Of a DNA stretch of 64,000 nt, positions 53,438 through 62,522 are shown in pieces. Position 1 is the first letter of the stretch; each line of letters begins with the position of its first letter. The notes beneath the pieces are model-generated. The model made no database searches, was not told the origin of the DNA, and worked only from the letters and a program-made list of their open reading frames with translations. The translations under genes were made by a program, and so were the position numbers. This DNA comes from Achromobacter sp. Bel. Its GTDB lineage: Bacteria; Pseudomonadota; Gammaproteobacteria; Burkholderiales; Burkholderiaceae_B. Location: contig NZ_JABBJN010000019.1 in NCBI RefSeq assembly GCF_012928505.1, forward strand, positions 1 to 64,000, in the 5' to 3' direction.

Positions 53438-55753
53438 CTATTGCGTAGCCGCATTATCCTTTTCTTGCGCGGTCGCGTCCATAGTATCTGCCCCGGGAGC
53501 CAACCGGGTCAACAAGATGGAAATCCGCGCGCCTCCTTCCTTGCGGTTGGCAAGGTCGATACGTCCGCCATGCTCTTCCACAATCTTGCGTACGATAGCC
53601 AATCCTAACCCAGTCCCGTGGGACTTGGTGGTTACGTAGGGCTCGAACGCGCGCTGCATCACCTGCGGCGGGAAGCCCGGCCCGGTGTCGGCAACGGTAA
53701 ATCTCAGTGCCTGCTGATCGGCCCGGTCAGGCTGTTCGCTGCGCATCAGTTGGGTCGTCACGCTGACCCGCCCCTCGCCGCCCAGTTCGGCGATTGCGTC
53801 GCGGGCGTTGGACATCAGGTTGTGGATCACCTGGCGAAGCTGCGTCGGATCGCCTTCGATCGCCGGCAGGTCCGCCCCCAGGTTCACGTCCAGGTTCAGC
53901 GCCTTGCCGGTCAGGCGGGACGAACCGCCGTCCGGTTCCCAGCCGTACAGCGACAGCACGTCGGCCACCAGCGCGTTGAAATCGATGCGCTGCATGACAG
54001 CCGGCGGCGTGCGGGCGTACTCGCGGAAATCGTCCACCATCTGCTTGAGCGACGCCACCTGGTTGACGATGGTGTTGGTGGAACGCTCGACGATCTGCGC
54101 CTCGGCCGGCTGCAGCTTGCCTTCCAGCTTCATGGCCAGGCGCTCGGCCGACAGCTGGATGGGGGTCAGCGGGTTCTTGATCTCGTGCGCCAGCCGGCGG
54201 GCCACTTCGCCCCAGGCCACGGTCCGGTTGGCCGAAATCACTTCGGTAATATCGTCGAACACGACCAGATACCCGTTGCCGCGCCCGTCCACCCGCAGGT
54301 GGGTGCCGCGCGCCAGCAGGGTCAGCGGCTGCGGCGCGGCGGGCGCGTCGCCCTGGGCCGGGCTGATTTCGAACTGCTGTTGCCAGTGCTGGCGCTCGGA
54401 CCCCACGGCCGCGTGGGTCGAAAACGCCTGGCGGACGATATTGGCGAATTCCAGCATGCCGTCCACGGTTTCCAGCGGACGGCCGATCACCGACCGCAGA
54501 TCCACCCCCAGGATGGTTTGGGCGCCCTGGTTGACCGTGGTGACGCGGAACGATTCGTCAAAGACCAGCACCCCGGACGACAGGTTGGACAGCACGCTTT
54601 CCAGATAGACGTTGGACCGCTCCAGCTGCTGGCGGTTGCTTTCGACCATGCGCCGGGCCTCGTCCAGCTGGCGCGTCATGGCGTTGAACGACCGCGTCAA
54701 CTGGCCGACTTCGTCGCGCTCGGGCGGCTCGGGCAGCGGGCGGTAGTCGCCCACGCCCACGGCTTGGGTGCCGCCGGCCAGGCTCAGCAACGGCCGCACC
54801 AGGCGCTTGGACAGCGATAGCGCCACCGCGATGGCGCCGAACGCGGCCAGCAGCAGCGCCAGCGTCAGCGTGATGCCGTAGAGCTTGCGCAGCCCCAGGC
54901 GGGATAGCGCAAGCTCTTGGTAGTCGCGAAAGCCCTGCTGCACCAGATTGGCGTTGTGCGCGATCTGCTCCGGCACGGGTTGCAGCAATTGCAGCCAGCG
55001 CGGTTCGGACGCCGCGCCCAGCAGGTTGTCGTAGCGGTCGGGCCCGGTCAGCGGAATCACCACGCGCAGGTGCAGGCCGCCCTCGGCGCCCGCCGTGACC
55101 GGGTCATCGGCCTCGGCGGCGGAATAGCCGCGCGCCAGCCGCAGCTGGTTCATGACCGTCGACGGCGGCATTGCGGGCAGCAACTGGCCATATTGGCTGG
55201 TGGAAAACGCCACCATGCGCCCGCCACCGGTGAACACCATGGCCTCTTGCACGCCATTGGTTTCGCGCAGCCGGGTCAAGGCCAGCATCACGCCGCTGTC
55301 GGTGCTGCGGTTCAACTCCATCGCCATGGAGCGCGCGCGCGCATCCAGGTCGGCCAGCAGCGAATCCAGCGCGGCGCGGCCCAGGTTCAGGCCCGCCTCC
55401 AGCGCCGTGTCCACCCGCACGTTGAACCAGGATTCGATGGAGCGCGACATGAACTGCACCGACACGGTGTAGATCAAGGCGCCGGGGACCACGCCGATCA
55501 GCGCGAACGCCAGCGAAAAGCGCGCCGTCAGGCGGGCGCCGAACTGGCGGCGCCGGATCTGGCGCGCCAGCCGCACCGTCAGCGCCACCACCCAGATAAA
55601 GAGCGCAAGCGCGAAAATGCCGTTCAGCACCAGCAGCGTGTCGTAGTAGCGCGCAAAGCGCGAGGCATTGCCCGTGGACCATGCCAGCAACCCCAGCAAC
55701 GCCAGGCCGCTTACGGCACCCACCATCAGGGCCAGCCGGAGCAACAGCCTCAT
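53438..55753 (-). CDS. NtrY-like membrane histidine kinase
   Basis: 771 residues from ATG 55753. N-terminal membrane helices at about 4-25, 37-60 and 85-105 come first, then a periplasmic part, a helix and a HAMP domain (SLSKRLVRPLLSLA). A PAS segment (about 400-500) follows, then the HisKA motif RRLAHEIKNPLTPIQLSAERL with the phospho-His, and the HATPase domain with NLMSNARDAIAELGG, DTGPGFPPQ and GTGLGLAIVRKIVEEHGG. It pairs with the NtrX-like regulator. The ATG overlaps the DUF4390 stop. It probably senses a periplasmic, redox or nitrogen-related signal; the signal is not read from the sequence. Confidence 0.95.
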   Translation of the reverse strand: MRLLLRLALMVGAVSGLALLGLLAWSTGNASRFARYYDTLLVLNGIFALALFIWVVALTVRLARQIRRRQFGARLTARFSLAFALIGVVPGALIYTVSVQFMSRSIESWFNVRVDTALEAGLNLGRAALDSLLADLDARARSMAMELNRSTDSGVMLALTRLRETNGVQEAMVFTGGGRMVAFSTSQYGQLLPAMPPSTVMNQLRLARGYSAAEADDPVTAGAEGGLHLRVVIPLTGPDRYDNLLGAASEPRWLQLLQPVPEQIAHNANLVQQGFRDYQELALSRLGLRKLYGITLTLALLLAAFGAIAVALSLSKRLVRPLLSLAGGTQAVGVGDYRPLPEPPERDEVGQLTRSFNAMTRQLDEARRMVESNRQQLERSNVYLESVLSNLSSGVLVFDESFRVTTVNQGAQTILGVDLRSVIGRPLETVDGMLEFANIVRQAFSTHAAVGSERQHWQQQFEISPAQGDAPAAPQPLTLLARGTHLRVDGRGNGYLVVFDDITEVISANRTVAWGEVARRLAHEIKNPLTPIQLSAERLAMKLEGKLQPAEAQIVERSTNTIVNQVASLKQMVDDFREYARTPPAVMQRIDFNALVADVLSLYGWEPDGGSSRLTGKALNLDVNLGADLPAIEGDPTQLRQVIHNLMSNARDAIAELGGEGRVSVTTQLMRSEQPDRADQQALRFTVADTGPGFPPQVMQRAFEPYVTTKSHGTGLGLAIVRKIVEEHGGRIDLANRKEGGARISILLTRLAPGADTMDATAQEKDNAATQ

Positions 55754-56361
55754 GAGGGATCTTTCTCCTTGCCGCTCAGCGTGAACGAGAAGTCCATCCA
55801 GGGAGTCCCCTGCGCCCACGAGCTGCTGTTCAAGGCGTTCACCTGGAACGGTCGGGGCAAGAGCGAGGTGTCCAGGCGCAGCCGGAGCTGACCGCCGTAC
55901 AGCACCCCTTCGTCGAAGTCGCCGGCATCCGCCACCGACCAGTTGCGGATGTGGCGGATGACGCTCATGGCGTCGTCCAGCGACGCCACCGGGAAGGACA
56001 GTTCGCCCACGCCCGCGCGCCATTGCCGGGTCAGGGCGTTATAGACGACCCGCCACGTGCGGGACGTGTCGACCAAGGACTTGTCGAACCACCACCAGCG
56101 CTCCTGCGTCATGGTGAGGTCGGCCGTGAAATACAGGGGGACGCCGCGCTGGGCCGCGTCCCGCAACTGCTGGTTCAGTTCGAATTCGATGTCCGCGTCG
56201 ATCTCCAGGCGGCCGTTGCGCACGACCGGCTCGACCCGCACGACCTTCGGTTCGGCGCCATATACCTCGCCGCCCGGCACCAGGGAAAGCAAGGCGGATA
56301 CCAGCAACAACCCAAGAAATAAACGCGAAATGATGGACATACGACACCGAAACACCGTCAT
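55750..56361 (-). CDS. DUF4390 exported protein
   Basis: 203 residues. An N-terminal hydrophobic signal (about 9-34) is followed by a beta-rich domain (LEIDADIEFELNQQLRDAAQRGVPLYFTADLTMTQERWWWFDKSLV, then RTWRVVYNALTRQWRAGVGELSFPVASLDDAMSVIRHIRNW), which fits DUF4390. It always lies between rsmB and ntrY in betaproteobacteria and may provide a periplasmic sensor part for the kinase. This role is inferred only. Two in-frame starts exist (56361 and 56340). It overlaps the kinase start by ATGA. Confidence 0.9.
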   Translation of the reverse strand: MTVFRCRMSIISRLFLGLLLVSALLSLVPGGEVYGAEPKVVRVEPVVRNGRLEIDADIEFELNQQLRDAAQRGVPLYFTADLTMTQERWWWFDKSLVDTSRTWRVVYNALTRQWRAGVGELSFPVASLDDAMSVIRHIRNWSVADAGDFDEGVLYGGQLRLRLDTSLLPRPFQVNALNSSSWAQGTPWMDFSFTLSGKEKDPS

Positions 56362-56379
56362 GCCCCTATTCTTGGTGAT

Positions 56380-57717
56380 TCAGGACTGCTTGGCAAACAG
56401 GGCGTAGAAAAACCCGTCATGTTGGGCTGCCGGTGTTGCATCGACCGCAACAGGCAGCAATTGGCCTGGAGCGTCCAGCCGCTGGGCCTCGGGGTGGCGC
56501 TGCAGGAACTCCAGGGCCTGGCGCGCGCCTTCGATCGGGAAGACCGAGCACGTCACATAGAGCAAGCGGCCGCCGGGCGCGACGGTCTGCCACAGCGAAT
56601 CCAGGATCTTGGCCTGCAGCGTGGCCGTGCGGCGCACATCGTTTTCGCGGCGCAGCCAGCGGATGTCGGGGTGGCGGCGCACGATGCCCGACGCCGTGCA
56701 AGGCACGTCCGCCAGCACCGCGTCAAACGGCTTGCCGTCCCACCAGGCGTCCAGGTCGGACGCGTCGGCGGCTTGCAGCTGGACGCGTTTGCTGGCCAGG
56801 CCCAGGCGGTCCAGGTTCTGCTCCACCCGTTCCAGCCGTTCGCCGTCGGCGTCCAGCGCCACCAGGTCGATATCAGCCAGCTCCAGCAGGTGGGCGGTCT
56901 TGCCGCCAGGCGCCGAGCAGGCGTCCAGCACACGCATGCCGTCGGCCGGCGCCAGCAGTTCGGCCGCCAGCTGCGCGCCGGCGTCCTGCACCGACCACCA
57001 GCCTTCCGCGAAACCGGGCAATTGGGTCACGGGTTTGGGGCTGCTCATCACGAGGCCCGCCTGGCCCACCGGTTCCGCCGACAGGCCGGCGTCCTGGAAG
57101 GCCGCCAGCACCTGCTCGCGGCTGGCGCGGCGGCGGTTCACGCGCAAGGTCAGCGGGGCGGGCACGTTGGCCGAAGCCAGGATCTCGCGCCATTGCTGCG
57201 GATAGGCCACGCCCAGTTGCTTGACCCACCAGCCGGGGTGGTTCCATTGGGCCTCGGGGCTATCGGCCACCGCAGCTTCCAGCGCCGCACGCTCGCGCAG
57301 GAAACGGCGCAGGCAGGCGTTGAGCATGCCCTTGAAGGAGGCCAGCGCGCGGGTATTGGACGCAGCCGTCACGGCCTGGTCCACCACCGTGTGCGGGGCG
57401 TATACCGGCATGCCGGGCAGCGCGGAGGCGGCGTCGCCCTCTTCTTTCAGCAAGGTCAGGGACACCAGCAGCAGCGATTCGAACAGCACGCTGGGATAGC
57501 GCTGGACGAGTTCGCGGCCCACGGCGTCGGCCCAGCCCAGATAGCGCATCGCATGGAACGACACGGCCTGGGTGGCCGGGCGCAGGGCGGAACTGACGTC
57601 CGTCAACGCGTCCGTCAGGGAACGGCCGTCCAGCACGCCCTCGACCACCCCCGCGCTGGAAAGAAGAACGGAGGAAAGCGGGGGGGCCAGATGGGGGGAG
57701 TCGGAACGCGTGGACAT
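56380..57717 (-). CDS. rsmB: 16S rRNA (cytosine(967)-C(5))-methyltransferase
   Basis: 445 residues. An N-terminal NusB-like RNA-binding domain (about 15-150) is followed by the Rossmann-type MTase: LDACSAPGGKTAHLLEL (SAM), then the catalytic DVPCTASGIVRRHPDI and the second Cys in LYVTCSVFPIE. It methylates C967 of 16S rRNA. It is the first gene of the cluster ending with trkH. The gap to DUF4390 is 18 nt. Confidence 0.96.
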   Translation of the reverse strand: MSTRSDSPHLAPPLSSVLLSSAGVVEGVLDGRSLTDALTDVSSALRPATQAVSFHAMRYLGWADAVGRELVQRYPSVLFESLLLVSLTLLKEEGDAASALPGMPVYAPHTVVDQAVTAASNTRALASFKGMLNACLRRFLRERAALEAAVADSPEAQWNHPGWWVKQLGVAYPQQWREILASANVPAPLTLRVNRRRASREQVLAAFQDAGLSAEPVGQAGLVMSSPKPVTQLPGFAEGWWSVQDAGAQLAAELLAPADGMRVLDACSAPGGKTAHLLELADIDLVALDADGERLERVEQNLDRLGLASKRVQLQAADASDLDAWWDGKPFDAVLADVPCTASGIVRRHPDIRWLRRENDVRRTATLQAKILDSLWQTVAPGGRLLYVTCSVFPIEGARQALEFLQRHPEAQRLDAPGQLLPVAVDATPAAQHDGFFYALFAKQS

Positions 57718-57813
57718 GGTGGGAATTCAGAGGATAAGACCGATATGGTAGCCGGACCTGGACGAATGGCCGCGCGCGCGTCAAACTGGCCCCTCCCCGG
57801 GAGCGCTTTCTTC

Positions 57814-58446
57814 ATGACCACCGCCACGCTGCTACTGTTCATCCTGGCTTCGGCCGTCGCTATCGTGACGCCGGGCCCCACGACCCTGCTGGCCCTGAGC
57901 AACGGCTCACGCCATGGCGTGCGCGCGGCGGGCTGGGGGATGGCCGGCGCCGTGCTGGCGGACCTGATCCTGGTCGGTGCCGTGGCCTCCGGCCTGGGCG
58001 TGGTGCTGGCGGCGTCCGAAGTCGCCTTCCAGCTCATCAAATGGGTGGGCGCGGCATATCTGGCCTATCTGGGCTGGAAGATGCTGCGCTCGGACGCGGC
58101 GCTGATCCTGCCGTCGGCCGCGGCCGGCGCGGACCGGCCCGTGGGCCTGGCGCTGGGGCTGCGCAGCTTCATGGTGGCGCTGACCAACCCCAAGGCGCTG
58201 CTGTTCATGTCGGCCTTCCTGCCCCAGTTCATCGACCCGCAAGCACCGCTGGCGACCCAGTACGCCATCGTGGCCTGCGTCCTGGCCACCATCAATATCT
58301 TGACGATGCTGGTCTACGCCACGCTGGGCGCCCAACTGGTGCGCGCCTTCCAGGGGTCGGGCCTGCGCTGGCTGAACCGCGTGTGCGGCAGCCTGATGAT
58401 CGGACTGGCAGGAACGCTGGCACTGTACCGGCGCGGGGCGCCGTAG
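57814..58446 (+). CDS. LysE/RhtB-family amino acid exporter
   Basis: 210 residues with about six membrane helices. It begins LLLFILASAVAIVTPGPTTLLALSNGSRHGVRAAGWGMAGAVLAD, the RhtB/LysE signature with the TPGPT motif. It exports amino acids such as homoserine, threonine or lysine. ATG 57814 is preferred; the frame extends much further upstream, but that part is opposite to rsmB and not coding. It is divergent from rsmB. Confidence 0.93.
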   Translation: MTTATLLLFILASAVAIVTPGPTTLLALSNGSRHGVRAAGWGMAGAVLADLILVGAVASGLGVVLAASEVAFQLIKWVGAAYLAYLGWKMLRSDAALILPSAAAGADRPVGLALGLRSFMVALTNPKALLFMSAFLPQFIDPQAPLATQYAIVACVLATINILTMLVYATLGAQLVRAFQGSGLRWLNRVCGSLMIGLAGTLALYRRGAP

Positions 58447-58683
58447 GGCATTGCGGACTTCGATTAAAAAAGGGACAGACCTTTCGCCACCCGGTCCCCC
58501 TCATTGCTGGCGAGGCGTTGCCGCGTCCGGTACCGAGCCCTGCCGCGCCATGGAACCCGGTTTGCTATCGTGCCCTACGGCATTGCCGTATAATCCTCCG
58601 CGTCCCCGCAGTTGCTGCTCCCCGCGCATCGCATGAATCCAGGCGATGGCCAGAGGCGGCGCTGCCCGTAAATTGAAAGAGTC
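58447..58683. other. 237-nt intergenic region with a TATAAT element
   Basis: Between the exporter and the small HTH gene. TATAAT at 58589-58594 is a likely -10 for the HTH gene; no good -35 stands out. No toxin-like open frame is seen upstream of the HTH gene. Confidence 0.5.
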
Positions 58684-58935
58684 ATGAAGAAAGCAGCTCC
58701 GCCGGCGCTTCCCGCCCGGTGGCAGGCGTCGCATATCAGCGAAGCGCGCAGCCGCGTCGGTTTGCCGCAAGCGGATTTCGCGCAATTGCTGGGCGTCAGC
58801 GTGCGCACCTTGCAGGATTGGGAACAGGGCCGCCGCCATCCGTCGGGCGCGGCTCAGACCCTGCTGCAAGTGGCCATCCTCCACCCGGAAACGCTGCGCG
58901 ACCTGCCGCCCCGCCACCCAGGCAAACCCGCCTAA
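58684..58935 (+). CDS. Small HTH (XRE/NadS-like) protein
   Basis: 83 residues. A single helix-turn-helix is at about 26-52: VGLPQADFAQLLGVSVRTLQDWEQGRRHPSG, which is the style of NadS and HigA antitoxins. The rest is a short Pro-rich tail. Such genes usually follow a RelE/HigB toxin, but none is seen in the 237 nt upstream, so it looks like an orphan antitoxin or a solitary regulator. It has its own -10 element. Confidence 0.75.
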   Translation: MKKAAPPALPARWQASHISEARSRVGLPQADFAQLLGVSVRTLQDWEQGRRHPSGAAQTLLQVAILHPETLRDLPPRHPGKPA

Positions 58936-59002
58936 ACCCGAATATTTGACGAATACCCCGCCGCACCGCATGAGCCGGTGCGCGAACCTACGGTGAACCA
59001 GA

Positions 59003-60430
59003 TTGGAAATTCTTGAGCAATCCCGGCCCGGCAAAGGCGCCGGCACTTCCGTCAGTAATGACAGCGGCTCGACGCTGCAGGCCATCACGGCCGCCGCGAA
59101 GGGCGCGGATCCGGGTCGCGCGCCGCGCGTGGGATTCGTGTCGCTGGGGTGTCCGAAAGCCCTGGTCGACTCCGAACGCATCCTGACGCAACTGCGCACC
59201 GAAGGGTACGAAGTCACGCCCGAATACAACGACGCGGACGTCGTCGTCGTCAACACCTGTGGATTCATCGACAGCGCCAAGGCGGAATCGCTGGAAGCCA
59301 TCGGCGAAGCGCTTGCCGAGAACGGCCGCGTCATCGTCACCGGCTGCATGGGCGTCGAGGAATCGGTGATCCGCCAGGTGCACCCCAGCGTGCTGTCGGT
59401 GACCGGCCCCCAGCAGTATGAAGAGGTGGTACGCGCCGTGCACGACGCCGCCCCGCCCAAGAAAGACCACAACCCCTATCTGGACCTGGTGCCTCCGCAA
59501 GGCGTCAAGCTCACGCCGCGCCACTACGCCTACCTGAAGATCTCGGAAGGCTGTAATCACCGCTGCAGCTTCTGCATCATCCCGTCGATGCGCGGCGACC
59601 TGGTCAGCCGCCCGGTGGGCGACGTGCTAAGCGAAGCCGAGCGCCTGGTCAAGGCTGGCGTGAAGGAAATGCTGGTGATCTCGCAAGACACCAGCGCCTA
59701 CGGCGTGGACGTGAAGTTCCGCAGCGGCTTCTGGAACGGCCGCCCCGTCAAGACCCGCATGACCGAGCTCTGCCTGGCCTTGTCCGAAATGGGCGTCTGG
59801 ACGCGCCTGCACTATGTGTACCCGTACCCGCACGTGGACGAAGTGATCCCGCTGATGGCGCAAGGCAAGATCCTGCCGTACCTGGACATCCCCTTCCAGC
59901 ACGCCAGCCCGCGCATCCTGAAGGCCATGAAGCGCCCGGCCTTCGAAGACAAGACCCTGGCGCGCATCAAGCGCTGGCGCGAAATCTGCCCTGACCTGAC
60001 CATCCGTTCGACCTTCATCGTCGGCTTCCCCGGCGAAACCGAGGAAGACTTCCAGTACCTGCTGGACTGGATGCAGGAAGCGCAGCTGGACCGCGTGGGC
60101 TGCTTCCAGTATTCGCCGGTGGAAGGCGCGCCCGCGAACCTGCTGGACAACCCCGTGCCGGATGACGTGAAGCAAGACCGCTGGGAACGCTTCATGGAAT
60201 TGCAGCAGGGGATCTCGACCGCGCGCCTGGCCCGCAAGGTCGGCCGCGAGATCGACGTGCTGATCGATGAAGTGGACGAAGACGGCGCCGTCGGCCGCAG
60301 CAGCGCCGACGCGCCCGAAATCGATGGCTGTGTCTACGTCAGTTCGGACAAGCCGCTTGCGGCAGGCGACATGGTGCGCGTGCGCGTCACCGATTCCGAC
60401 GAATACGACCTCTGGGGCGACGCGATCTGA
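59003..60430 (+). CDS. rimO: Ribosomal protein S12 methylthiotransferase
   Basis: 475 residues. The N-terminal UPF0004 cysteines are Cys50, Cys86 and Cys115 ([30 protein letters not shown]); the radical SAM CxxxCxxC is Cys184, Cys188 and Cys191 (GCNHRCSFC). A TRAM domain ends the protein. It adds methylthio to Asp88 (E. coli numbering) of ribosomal protein S12. The start is TTG 59003, the only one after the in-frame stop at 58994; no ATG or GTG lies between it and the conserved core, which gives about 42 extra residues. A terminator follows at 60467. Confidence 0.95.
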   Translation: MEILEQSRPGKGAGTSVSNDSGSTLQAITAAAKGADPGRAPRVGFVSLGCPKALVDSERILTQLRTEGYEVTPEYNDADVVVVNTCGFIDSAKAESLEAIGEALAENGRVIVTGCMGVEESVIRQVHPSVLSVTGPQQYEEVVRAVHDAAPPKKDHNPYLDLVPPQGVKLTPRHYAYLKISEGCNHRCSFCIIPSMRGDLVSRPVGDVLSEAERLVKAGVKEMLVISQDTSAYGVDVKFRSGFWNGRPVKTRMTELCLALSEMGVWTRLHYVYPYPHVDEVIPLMAQGKILPYLDIPFQHASPRILKAMKRPAFEDKTLARIKRWREICPDLTIRSTFIVGFPGETEEDFQYLLDWMQEAQLDRVGCFQYSPVEGAPANLLDNPVPDDVKQDRWERFMELQQGISTARLARKVGREIDVLIDEVDEDGAVGRSSADAPEIDGCVYVSSDKPLAAGDMVRVRVTDSDEYDLWGDAI

Positions 60431-60466
60431 TCGATGCGGCAAGGCTCAGGCCAGCGCTGCAACACA

Positions 60467-60497
60467 AAACCCGGCCTCGCGAGGCCGGGTTTTTTTA
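60467..60497. terminator. Bidirectional terminator
   Basis: AAAACCCGGCCTCGCGAGGCCGGGTTTTTTT: perfect stem of about 13 bp, with A-run and T-run on the two sides. It serves rimO and the convergent ferritin-like gene. Confidence 0.92.
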
Positions 60498-60508
60498 CGC
60501 CGTCTTGC

Positions 60509-61069
60509 TTACGGCTTGACCAGAAGGTCCGACATGTCGTCGGCGTGTTCCTCTTCCACCGCCAGGATCTCTTCCAACATGCGGCGCGTGGTGGAATCCT
60601 GTTCGCCCAGGTAATCGATCATCTGCCGGTAGCTGTCGATGGCGATGCGCTCGGCGATCAGGTTTTCCTTGATCATCTCTTCCAGCGTGGCGCCTTCGAC
60701 GTATTCTGAATGGCTGCGCTCCAGGAGGCCCTTGGGCGACAAGTTCGGCTCGCCGCCCAATTGCACGATGCGTTCGGCCAGGCGATCCGCGTGCTCTTGC
60801 TCTTGCATGGCGTGTTCGGCGAACTCCGCTGCGACCGGTTCGGCATTCAGGCCGCGGGCCATGAAGAAGTGGCGCTTGTAGCGCAGCACACAGACGATCT
60901 CGGTGGCCAGCGCTTCGTTCAACAGCTTCAGCACCGTCTGCCGGTCGGCGCGGTAGCTATCCGTGACCGCCCCCGATTCAATGTCCTGGCGCGCCTTGGC
61001 ACGGATAGCCTTCACGTCCATGTCGAAAGGACGGTTTGCCTTCTGGCCGTTTTGGGTTGCGTGTTCCAT
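60509..61069 (-). CDS. Ferritin-like (bacterioferritin/DPS superfamily) protein
   Basis: 186 residues from ATG 61069. A four-helix ferritin-like fold has the iron-ligand residues E and H spaced along the helices: NEALATEIVCVLRYKRHFF, EHAMQEQEHADRLAERI, IAERIAIDSYRQMIDYL and EEILAVEEEHADDM (ExxH type). It binds or oxidises iron; haem-binding as in Bfr is not shown. An AGGAGC ribosome site precedes the start. It may protect against iron and oxidative stress. Confidence 0.88.
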   Translation of the reverse strand: MEHATQNGQKANRPFDMDVKAIRAKARQDIESGAVTDSYRADRQTVLKLLNEALATEIVCVLRYKRHFFMARGLNAEPVAAEFAEHAMQEQEHADRLAERIVQLGGEPNLSPKGLLERSHSEYVEGATLEEMIKENLIAERIAIDSYRQMIDYLGEQDSTTRRMLEEILAVEEEHADDMSDLLVKP

Positions 61070-61301
61070 ATCGTTAGCTCCTCGGGTTAGTGAAAGCACT
61101 ACGACGCTGGATTTCCAGTCGTACCGAACAACTCAGTCTACCGATCATGGCCAATCTTGCTGTGTCCAAACATTGCTCCTGCCCCCAATTCGCCATCCCG
61201 CCCGGGCCGCCGGAATCCCTCATCAAACCTTGCGTAAACTATCGGCTTCCCGAAAAGCCCGTGACGCAATCTGTAACGGGACCGGCTATCTCCGACCTTT
61301 T

Positions 61302-61889
61302 ATGACTCTGAAGAACATTTGCGTGTATTGCGGCTCGAATCCGGGCTCGCGCCCGGACTACATCGAGCAGGCCCGCGTGCTGGCGCGAGAACTGGTCAAG
61401 CGGGACCTGGGCCTGGTGTACGGCGGATCGGTGGTCGGCATCATGGGCGTCGTCGCCAATGAGGTGCTGGCCGGCGGCGGCCGCGTGATCGGCGTGATCC
61501 CTGAACTGCTGCAAAAGAAAGAACAGGCGCACCGCGGCCTGACCGAACTGCATCTGGTGCAGAATATGCACGAGCGCAAGGCCATGATGATCGACAAGGC
61601 CGACGGATTCATCGCGCTGCCCGGCGGCGCCGGCACGCTGGAGGAGTTCTTCGAAGTCTGGACCTGGGCGCAGTTGAACATGCACCAGAAACCCTGCGGC
61701 CTGCTGAACATCGCAGGCTACTACGACGCGCTGGTGCAGTTCGTGGACCATGCCGTTGACGAAGCGTTCATCCGCCCCCAGCACCGCGACATGCTGGTGG
61801 TGGAAGAAGACCCCGCCGTTTTGCTGGACCGCTATGCCCTCTACGAGGCACCCAATGTCTCGAAGTGGTTCGACCCCATCAAGGCCTGA
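61302..61889 (+). CDS. LOG-family (TIGR00730) nucleotide-binding protein
   Basis: 195 residues with a Rossmann fold: ICVYCGSNPGSRPDY, GLVYGGSVVGIMG, and the catalytic PGGAGTLEEFFEVWTW. Enzymes of this family hydrolyse cytokinin-type or nucleoside monophosphates to release the base (LOG activity), and bacterial members may clear damaged nucleotides. ATG 61302 is the start. The next gene starts 12 nt later, so they are probably one operon. Confidence 0.92.
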   Translation: MTLKNICVYCGSNPGSRPDYIEQARVLARELVKRDLGLVYGGSVVGIMGVVANEVLAGGGRVIGVIPELLQKKEQAHRGLTELHLVQNMHERKAMMIDKADGFIALPGGAGTLEEFFEVWTWAQLNMHQKPCGLLNIAGYYDALVQFVDHAVDEAFIRPQHRDMLVVEEDPAVLLDRYALYEAPNVSKWFDPIKA

Positions 61890-61901
61890 AACCGCCTTTT
61901 C

Positions 61902-62492
61902 ATGACCCACATGGAAACCCACGCAATGACGCCCGAATCGTCGTCCCCTTCCTGCACCGAGTCCGTACTGCGCGACTATTTCCACGCCAAGGACGAGAAT
62001 CGCCCGCACTACATGGCGCGCGCATTCGCGGACGGCGCCGTGCTGAAAATGGCGCTGCGCACGCAGGCCATCGCCTTCCCCCCTGAATCGCACGGCTTGG
62101 CGGCGATCGCCGACACGCTGGTGCGCAAGTTCGGCCAGACTTACGACAACGTCTACACGTTCTATCTGTCGCGGCCGGCGCCAGGCGCCTGTCTGCCCGA
62201 CTACCAATGTGACTGGATCGTGGCCATGACCGAGAAAGCCACCGGCAACGTGCGCGTGGGCTGCGGCCGTTACGACTGGAAATTCCAGGCCGACCCATAC
62301 CGCGCCACGGACCTGACCATCACGATCGAAACCATGGTGACGCTCCCCCCGGGCGACATGGCCGCCGTCTTCGGCTGGCTGCTGGCGCTGGATTACCCCT
62401 GGACGAACGCCGCCCGCGTCGTGGCCAGCGCTCCCCCGCTGGAAGCCCTGGCGCCGGTCGTCCACTATCTGCTTCACCCCAACGGCTTGTAG
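61902..62492 (+). CDS. Hypothetical protein, possible NTF2-like fold
   Basis: 196 residues. It reads as a cytosolic alpha+beta protein: the helix RDYFHAKDENRPHYMARAF, then strands such as AVLKMALRTQAIAFP and GKATGNVRVGCGRYDWKF. This is the order of NTF2/SnoaL-type domains, but identity cannot be claimed by eye. In-frame ATGs at 61902, 61911 and 61926 leave the start open. It lies between the LOG and HAD genes in one direction, with gaps of 12 and 30 nt. The function is unknown. Confidence 0.65.
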   Translation: MTHMETHAMTPESSSPSCTESVLRDYFHAKDENRPHYMARAFADGAVLKMALRTQAIAFPPESHGLAAIADTLVRKFGQTYDNVYTFYLSRPAPGACLPDYQCDWIVAMTEKATGNVRVGCGRYDWKFQADPYRATDLTITIETMVTLPPGDMAAVFGWLLALDYPWTNAARVVASAPPLEALAPVVHYLLHPNGL

Positions 62493-62522
62493 CCACGCCT
62501 CAGCCGTCTACCGGATCCTTAC

